DNA from: Acanthaster planci
Lineage: Eukaryota > Echinodermata > Asteroidea > Valvatida > Acanthasteridae
Assembly (NCBI RefSeq): GCF_001949145.1
Contig: NW_019091748.1
Coordinates: 1 to 23,054, forward strand
DNA: 23,054 nucleotides
Reading direction: 5' to 3'
The notes under the pieces are model-generated. The model made no database searches and was not told the origin of the DNA. It worked only from the letters and a program-made list of their open reading frames with translations. Below, one piece after another: positions 9,518-19,100 of the stretch (position 1 is the stretch's first letter; each line of letters starts with the position of its first letter). The position numbers and the translations under genes are program-made.

Positions 9518-10180
9518 ATGTCTGGCTCAAAGATACCCAAAGCTGCCCCTAGGGGTGGTAAGGCAATGTACGTCCCTGGCGCGTCTCCGGAGGCACAGAA
9601 TGCCAACCTCCGCGTGGTCGTGGAGGAGTTGCGAGCCCACATTGGCCACCTGAAGAAGGAATTGGAGGCAGAGAAGGGTCATATTAAGGAGCTGAAGCGG
9701 GAGAAACTGGCAGAGGTCAAGATCGTCCGGGACCAGGAGCAGCAGAAGGCCACCCACTCGCTGAGCGAGCTGAGATCCAAGCTTAGCCACGAGAAGCAGC
9801 GGGAGCTGGCTGGCCTGCGGGAATCACTCACCAAGCAACACGACCAGGAGATCAACCGCTTGCTCAAGCAGCGGCAGGAGCTGCTGGCCCGCACCCAGGG
9901 TGAGGCCCAACGGGAGCGGGAGACCCACTACCTTAAGGTCAAGCAGCAGGTGTGGGCTGAAGCCAAGGAAGAGGTCAAGCGGACCTTCGAGATGGACAAG
10001 GGCAAGCTCCTGGCCGAGATTGACGAGCTGAGGCGGGGCAAGCGCAGGCTGGAGGAAGAGCTGAATGATGCGGTGGCCGGGGACCGACAGCGGGCAGCAG
10101 ACTTGAGGAGACAGTGGGGGGAGCATCAGCGAGAGATGGAACAGCTTAAGAAGGATGCCCGGAGGGATATACAGAGGCTG
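9518..10180 (+). CDS. JAKMIP: JAKMIP first coding exon
   Basis: Starts ATG, ends ...RRDIQRL, donor GTAAGT at 10181. It is 663 nt, open throughout, and visibly GC-richer with many G/C third positions compared with the AT-rich flanks. It encodes the N-terminal coiled coil, with extended heptad-like runs from about residue 29. Open frames on the other strand here (for example 9824-10126) are shadows of this biased coding composition. Confidence 0.93.
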
Positions 10181-13100
10181 GTAAGTATTTGAGCCATAAT
10201 CTTGATAGTTTTTACCTGTACTTGTACATGTACATTGTGTAACTCTTGTGGGAACTACATGTGGGAGATGTGGTTGTGATGAACAACCAAAGAGCTGTTT
10301 CGGATTTTGAAGTTTGAAGTTGTTGCTACTGGCAGTGTTTCAACCAAATCAGAGATAAACTCCAGAAGATATAATGCTTTGAAAGATTCACCTTTCATGT
10401 CACATGACTTGTCATCTGATTACGTCATCACATGATTTCAATGTCTAAGCACTTCCCTTTCTAGCTATCTGCAAAGTTTCAACCAAATTGGACATGAACT
10501 TTGAGATACGGAGCTTTGAAATTTGCACCTTTAATGTCATGTCACGTGACCCCTGATGATGCCACAGTGACAATTTTGTTCTGTCTCCCCCCTTTAGCTG
10601 GTGGACTAAATATTCCTAATACAAAGTCTGTCAGATGGCTCAATGCCTGCATCTGTGATGTTTTAAAAACGTACATTTAACCAAAACTATGGAGGAATAA
10701 CTGCTAATTTTTCATGTCACATGATTTGTGTTGAACTGAACAATTTTTACAAAATATTACTTGATATTTTTACTCTTGTGTATACTGGGAATCGAATGGC
10801 AATGAATATTTAGTCTGATTTCTCTTGAATTCTCATCCTTAGCCAAAGTTGGGAACCACTCAGCTATAGTCATTAAGATTGATAACAGTGTGTCCATGGT
10901 GGACTAGGAGTGTGCAACGATATGAAGTTAGTCATATGGATAAGAGTGCCAAAGTATAGCTCTTGAAAAAAATTTACAAAACTTATGGGCAAAAATTAAA
11001 CATTCAATAATACATGTACATCATGTGATGACGTCATGATGACAAATTATTCTAGGACCATCCTTAGATGATTGTCTAAAGGTTTGCCAAGTCTGAAATC
11101 AATCAGATGTGGGTCTTTCTTTTAAATAGGGGGCCAAATGTGTGTCTAAACAAATTCAAAACTTGTTGATATTTGATTGATTGATAATTGATAATACATA
11201 CATGCAATAAATGGAAATGATTTTTGCTTTGAATAACTACTTGACGTGTACAGAATCAATTTGTGCAGTGGTGCAGGAAATTATTTGACGTGTAACAGAG
11301 AAACTAAATATGATGGTTCTATGCGTGTCATTTTTGGTAGGTAAAGGTTTCTTCTCAACTGTTACCAATTTTGTTTTGTGTACATACATGTACCATATAT
11401 TCTCATCACTAGTTATTGTTTCTAGATAGGGTTTCAGGTGGCATAAAAACATTTTCCCCAAAAATTTACTTTTCGGCCATTTTTGAATTATTTTGCAAAG
11501 TTTTGTTGGGTTTAACACAAAGTTGCTTAAATAGAAAATATATGGCACAGCTCATGGGTAGGCATGCCATTTAGCTTGTCCACCGTTGCCAGAAACATTA
11601 CGGGTTTTGAAGTTTTTAGTTTAAAGAAATGTGACTCATTTCACGTGTAACAGAGAAACCGGTTTCTCTGTTGTACACGTGGGAAAACTCACAATCAAAC
11701 ATTAATTTACACTGGGAACTGCATTAGATTTTGTTGTAACAATGGCAACAACATTTTCATGTCTGCAGTCAATGAATAGTGATCTCAAATAAATTAGGGA
11801 TACAAATACATACATACTCTAAAACCTGTCTATATTTCCAATGAATGGGAGTTACTGCGAAGCAATTTTGATGTCATAAAGCATTACAATTGTCACCAAA
11901 CATTGCACATATTGCAGTGGGTTCAGCATTTGTGAATAAAAAATGAAACCTTTTATTATGGAAATGAAGAAAAACTAAGGATTGAGGCATAAAAAAGAAT
12001 TCTTGTTAAAGGAGAATCTTGTATTTAAAGTTCTGTTATTAACGAGGTTGGACTGTCATGACTGAACGGGTATAAAAACTTGTCATGCACCCACTAAGCC
12101 TACTTGAAAGTTAAAAACATTACTTCTGTCTTTACTGGATAATGAAAAAAATTTCAAAGAATTCAAGTTGCAGAGATACATATGCTTAGATAGCGGTTCA
12201 CATATTTATTCAAGTGGAATGCGAAGAAGGTTTGATGTCACGAGGCATTTTTGCCAAAAAAGTTAAACAAAATCCCCACGTCCAATTTTGTGATTTGAGC
12301 TGTATGCTAATGTTGTTGATGACGTCACAGCGTGCTGGCCTAGCGGACCATTCACAAAATAGCACCAGCATGCCGAGTCGGCCATGTGCTGTGCCGGGGA
12401 CTGTTTCCGGGGAGGTGTAATTTGCATTACACTGTTTCCATGTGGTCACTGCCACCGAACGTTCCGCCGCCCACAAAACAGTTGCCGGCGTACGTGCACT
12501 GATTTGACACAGCATGCTTTGAATGGACTGCTAGGCCGGCATGTCATGACATCGTTAATGGACATTAGCATGCAGGTAAACTTGCAAAACGAAAAATGAT
12601 GACTTCCAGCTCGACGACAAGTGTTTCCGATTCGAAGGGGAAAAATGTTTCCTTTCTTCCATACGCTCATTTTTATTTGTAAGTTTTAAGTGGCTATCGT
12701 GCTACTTTTTTTGGCAAATACGTTGAGTTTTAGGTAAATTTTACCTTCATGTCTTGAGAAGAAACCCGCATCCCGTAACTTTTTGCCACCTGAAGCGTAA
12801 CATGTGAGTAACGAAAACTTCGATCAAAATTTCTCAATGATGAAGGAATGGCGGGAACTTGGCACGTTTGTGTCATGCGACGATCACGTCACGGTGCATG
12901 CAGGCTTGCAATATGATCCCAACTTGGGCGAATGTTGGAAGTTGCACGAACATTTTTGTTTACAACATAATGATTTTGTGAGTAACCAAAATATTCTTTG
13001 ATGAGGATTGATAGGGATTTCTTCAGAAATGTTTGGGATCTCAGACACAAGTTAGTAGGAGATATTTTTTGGGGGGTACTCAGAGTTGATATTTTAGGAT

Positions 13101-16100
13101 TTCGAAATGATTTGCAACAGCTTTTTGTTTGTTTTTAACAGCAAAAAATGATTTTAGCTATGTAACAACTGGAGGAATGAAATGTAACATTGTTATATCA
13201 AATTATGATGGCACCTGTATTCTAAATTAAATGAATTTCATTTGGATATTTATCCGATATCATAATTTACCTTTCTGTTGATAGGTTAGTTAGTTAGAAA
13301 ATAAACACTTTATTTGTTTTACCAGTGGTATGAAAAGTCATATGAAACAGGTCATCAAAAATGTCACACTAAATACCGAAAAAACAGAGAGAAATGATGA
13401 GGTTTTTCCCTTGCAATTATTGTGTAAATTAACTTTTTTTAATGTAAATGAATTTAATATAATTTACACATATGAAAATTAAACGGGAAAGTGAAATACA
13501 CATGTAGGTCTTGTTTTAAATGGTTACGATAATTATGATGTCCCTGAAATACACATTAAAATAAAAACCCATGTATGTATAAAACTACTAAAGTCCACTG
13601 GCACAAGAAGACGTATTCAAACCCTAGGGAGAAATTTCTGAAAAAGGAAAAGAAAAAAAAGCCACAAGGAAAACAAAAGCTGTTCTTGCTGCTAGCCGAA
13701 ACAGCTAATTATTGCATACGATTTTTTCCATGGTTTCCAAATTTATGTTACATTGTTTTCTAATTTGTGTTACTGAAACACTGATGTAAATAGACAGGCA
13801 CATGAAATAACCCATCCAGTATATGATGTACATTTACCTACAGGTAGTTACCATCCACAGTGGAATTCCACATTTGGGGGGATCTAGTTTCAAGTCACTA
13901 AGTCTGTTTAAAAACATTGTTTCAGGTAAATGTACAGACCGTACATCTTCTACTGTTGACACGGTTCAGGCACTTGTATGCTGTTGGCAGTCACGTCAAA
14001 ACGACAAGGCCAGTGTACAAGAGTTTATCCCATTGTGATAATACATTAACAGTACAGGAAAAAACCAATTCACACAAAAGCCCCATGGCATTGTATTTGC
14101 CTGTACTGTCTTTGCACAAGGTGAGGGGCACTATCAGATGGCTATTCTGTTAAATTGTGGGCCTTTGACTGATGCGCTGTGTCTTGCTGGCTCCTTCCAA
14201 AACAATTGCTCATTATGACTGGGTGCCTACATGTACACCCACAGGACATGAGTCACTGGCGACAGCGGAGACATCACTGCTAAGTGTGACAGCAAACATT
14301 GACTCACAGCGGAACTGAGGGTAAACACATACAAGATGGTGACTATAAACTTTTGTGTACATTTTACCAGCAATTCTGAAATTGTAAACTGCGTCAAATT
14401 GTATTTAACAGTTTAAATTAAAAAATGCCACACTTTTGTATCCTTGGGAATAACTGTTTTGTGTGTGTGTTGAAAGATGCATCTGCTTCAGCAAGATACA
14501 TGTATGGCTCCCCATTCTGCTTAAATTACATACATGTACACCTCAAGGACCCATCTTATATAAAAGCAAAGCTTTTTTTTTTTTTATCTCCAGAAGATTC
14601 ACCCAAATAGGGCCGATATTCATTTCAAAGATTGAGCTCACAACTGCATGTTTGTTACACACATACTTTCCAGTCACTGAAGGTTGTCACCGTCCAATAC
14701 AGGCATTTCACAATAGTACGCCTCCAAGAGTTTGCAACGTGTTGACCAATCACAGGGTGCAAAATCTGCCAACGCAATGAAGTTTGGAAAGGGTTAGCAG
14801 ATTTCACGCCTTGTGATTGGTTAACATGTTGCAAACTCTTGGAGGTGCACTATTGTGAATTGCCCATGTTGCGTTTCTTTTAAGTTGACTAAAAGAGGCT
14901 GGAATGCAAATGGGACTTGGGTAGTGTTTAAGTGAACACAAAATCACTCATAAACTAGAATCAGAGGGAGGAATGGGGGGGGGTTGCTTTGTGGGACCAG
15001 ACCTTACAAAATGGAATCTTACTCTATGCACAATGATTTTTGTTGATCATCTCAAGCAACAGGCTAATTTCAACTGAACAAAGTCAGTTTATCAATATCA
15101 AATTGAAATGGAGTTCATTTACATAAGGATTAAGTTCATTTTCATGATTCTGTCGCTACCGTTACATAACATGTATGGACACGTACATATACGTGTGTAC
15201 ATCAGATTTGGGTAGTAGCATACCAATCCCTTTTCTGAATGCTGGTTTTGTGCTGCCTTATAGGATGATAACAATTTGTCTTGATCTGACACGTCAGAGA
15301 ATTGCACTCCACAAGGAGCATTCACTGGACTTTCTACAGGGAAACTTCCCTTCAGAAAATTATTGAAAAACATCGCCAGTTTCTGATTCCTCACTGTCGC
15401 AGCGGAACGACACATACATGTAATTTGAGTCCTATAAACAAATCTTCTGAACCATTTATCTGTCCGTGTCGACATCAAGGTGTCTCAACATGAAATTGCA
15501 GTATACCGGCACATGGGTTACGTTGTAGATGGGTGTGGCCATATTCCTTATTTGCATACAGTGTATAGCCTTACAAACACAAAAGATGTACCATGGTTAT
15601 CCATTTCATAAACACGAATTTAGATCTTCATTACCAAAGACCCTTAAAGATGCCCACTGCAAAAATGCCTTCTTTCCATCTCCATTCAACTTGGTCATCT
15701 CAATTAGCAACCATACTTCCCTTGGTGCTATGGGTATGGTTTTAAGTTGGAAAATACAGTACACTCACAGTTAAGTGTGGATAATTTGTGATTTTTTAAT
15801 TCACTCGACCCTTCATGCCTCTTTAATTTGTAAATTATGGATCCGCGATTTCTCACATGTTATTCTTAACAGAGTCTACCACTGGTGTGGTGATACATGT
15901 ACATGTCTTTCTTGTCCCTAATCGCTCCCACTTTCGAATTTAATTTCTTCCGGACATACTGTGCATGTACATGGATGCATTCATTGTGTCCTGCCTTGCT
16001 AACATTCTAGTGGCATTTGTACACATTCCATGACACCGTCTCACATCAGTGCATCTGTGTCACATTAATGTTACCCCCAGTTGGCAGACCTTTAAAATGC

Positions 16101-19100
16101 TGTTTTGAGAAATGACGGGAAGCGTGGCTATATGCTGTCGCAGACAGGCATCCGATGGTGAAGGGGGAAGTCTTGGTCTGGTCGGGCCGTCTGCATCCCC
16201 TGCATACTGACAGGTTTTTTCTTCCCGACGCTTGGCTGCCTCCCCAGATTAAAACTCCTGTGCTGCTGATTGAAATGTACTCGTATGCATTACAGCTGAC
16301 TGGTCACGGTACAGCACAGGCAAAACAGTTCAAAGAAACCTTGTATTGTCACTGTATACTGGTATATGTATGTACTTGTATGCATTTCGCCTTGAGTGCA
16401 GCTGTGTCTTATTGAACTTTTTAAGGTCATCGGGATATTTATATACAAAACTGTAAGTCTTGTTTTTCTCTTCATTCTCCTTTGAAAGTCTAGGGCAGGT
16501 CTTTGTTATTTTTTGTGGCGTAATGAGGCTTGGTTTTGTTACAAAGGTGTCGATCAGTTCATCTTTTTTTGGTTTTGGATGACTTTAGGCTGGCTCACAC
16601 TAGTATACCTGTATGTCCTTACATGTACATGTAGTTCCAGTGAATGTGAAGCAAGAAAACATTTGGAGCCAAATTTGCTGAAGTTGAAATTTGTTCTGTG
16701 TCTTGCAAATTGCAGCATGAATATGAGATGCGAGGTCACAATTTTGTGTTTGTGTTCACTCTCATGCCAAGTACAACCAGCCCTAGCTGATCATGTTGTC
16801 TCCATTTTGGATGCAAACAATCAGGCTTCGGGTACATGTACTGTATATGTATATGCATGCAAGCGAGTTGGACCATAGAGCAAGGAAGCTGGCCACCACA
16901 ATATAGAGAATTCAGCCAGAATGGATGATGCACTTGTGGCCCTTATGAGTTCTTTTTCACTGGGTAAAATTGTACTGTACTTGGTACCAGTACGTGTACA
17001 TGTTCAAACATGTTCCTCAAACTACTTTTCAGTAACACCCCATCACAATAGACCGAATTCGTAGGGGACCCAATTTCAGTCAGCTTTCCCACGCAGTGTA
17101 TTTATTTGAAAACATTAAATTTTAAAGAACCAGATTCTATTCTGCGATTTCATTCTGACCTCCCCAATCACCTGGTACTATCCCATTAACCCTAACTCCC
17201 AAGGCCTTTTTACTAGGAACCATCCTATATCCTCCAAAATGAATCCGATTTTCAACATGAAAAATTACATTCAGCCTCATAAACACTCTGAAATCCTTCA
17301 AAATTTCTTTAAAATGTTATTTGGAGGTGTGGCTACTGCCTCAATCTGTCAAAATCCTCCTGCAACTCCTGTCATTTTGTTGAAGCAGTGTGAATGGCAT
17401 TCTTGAGCTGTGCAGTTGATTCCAAAAGAAATATCGGGCTGAATTCGTGCGTGAATGAGTAAGAACCACCCAAGGTCTAACCCACGACCTTCGTGCATGG
17501 CATCCTTTGCAATCAGCCATGCCCTTTTGCCATTCAGCATCAATCCTCCAAAACAGCCTACAGGATTTTGGAGGATTGAGGAGGGTTAGGGTTAAATTAA
17601 GAGTTTCAAATGAATACAATATGTTCAAGAATACATTTACGATTGACATTTGGTACCTTGCGAGTACGGTCGATGAAAAAAATGAAATGGTTGTTCCGTT
17701 GAGTTTGAGAATCATGGGAAAGACCTGTCAGGATTTTATTTTTAAGAGGCTGATGGCGTACCGATATAAACCAGGGACTTTAATTGAGCAACATGTGCTG
17801 AGGTTGTCAATCCGCAAACTATTGAACATGTAACGTGTAAGAATAAGATTGAAATCTTGTCAATTCCGAATTTGTGCCAAGTTCCAGCACTTGGTAAGAT
17901 ATTGACTCAAATAGGTGCACATACATTGTACATGTGCTGTTTGATACTCATGCCTACAGATAGTGTATGCTTGTTTGTACTTTGCTCAGTGGAAGATGCT
18001 GGTTATGCCGATGAGTTACGTTCAAATAAGATGCCAAGTTAGGGAAATACAGAGTTAGTGAGTCTGGGTAAAGAGGTTCAGAAATGCTGCGCTTGCTGCT
18101 TGCTGATGAGTGGTTTTCAGACGATGAATCGGTGAGATGCTGAGTTTGTATTAAACAGGTGGACTCAGTCTAATTCTGATTGCTGAGTCGACTGGAGATG
18201 AAGTTCACATGTTTTGAGGGGATTTTTACATTTACCTTATATTTGTACTCTTTTATAAAAAGTTATTCTTAATTCTGTAACATTTGCCGTATTTAATAAT
18301 TGCTTTAAATGTCTACTTTTTTTGTTACCTGTCATAACTGCTCTCATACAGTATCTGTAGAGTATATTTCACAATTTACAGACTTATCCAGGATGGCTTT
18401 GCACATTGTGGATCAAAAACTTGGCTTGTCATTTTATACCCCTCTTCCATGTCTTCCTTGTTTGTGCATGTTCATCGAGAGGAGACAGAATTGGAAATTG
18501 TTCAAAGCTGGATTAATTTTGCTATTTATAGCTACATGTAAGAAGCAGTCTCACTCATCAGGGGTGCTGTGCCTGGGAGTATTGGACCATTTGTGGAAAG
18601 GGTGCTTTGAAGTAAACAATAGAAAAACTAACATGTTGAGCCAATGGATGATGCCTTTTGGACTCCTTCAAACACTACCTTATCAGATGACTCCTTCTGT
18701 AGCCTGGCTACTTGGCATCAGCTGGGAAATATACAGCAAATAGTGTATATATGTGCCATTAGTTAACTGTTTAAAGCAGAATCCCCCCACTCTGTCAAAA
18801 TGGGAGAAGCTCCAAATCTGACAACTTCAAAAACATCTCCCCTTTCAGTTGTTTTCAACAAGTTGGAGCGGAAGTCCTATTCAGTGCCGTGTATTGCATG
18901 CATTAAGAAAATCCAGGAAACTCCAATCCCAGGGAGCAAATCCAATTAGGAAACCTCACTTCGAGCAGTTAACCACAACCTCATTCGCCCTCAATATAGG
19001 CACATCAAATGTGGCCATAAGTTGGACAAGGAAAATGTGGTGCGGTTATTTGCATCCGTTTGACTTCCTTGGAATGTACGGTCCCTTTATTTTTGTCAAG

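Noticed and set aside
9824-10126. 100-residue minus-strand open frame over JAKMIP exon 1
   Set aside because: Leu/Pro-rich shadow of the GC-rich coiled-coil coding strand.
15119-15478. 119-residue minus-strand open frame
   Set aside because: No recognisable motif, and the overlapping plus-strand frames are equally long, as expected by chance.
17465-17530. tRNA gene
   Set aside because: Only a T-arm-like block is visible. The B box is degenerate and there is no cloverleaf, so it was treated as SINE-like.
17341-17715. 124-residue minus-strand open frame
   Set aside because: Overlaps the SINE-like repeat and inverted stem. No domain seen.
18083-18132. Possible small exon reading MLRLLLADEWFSDDES before a GTGAGA donor-like site
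   Set aside because: The acceptor lacks a pyrimidine tract and the residues do not fit the JAKMIP sequence between the two confirmed exons, which already join perfectly.
18309-18743. 144-residue open frame on the + strand inside JAKMIP intron 1
   Set aside because: No recognisable domain, AT-rich with ordinary intronic composition, and no convincing splice sites or promoter. Length alone is within chance for 23 kb.
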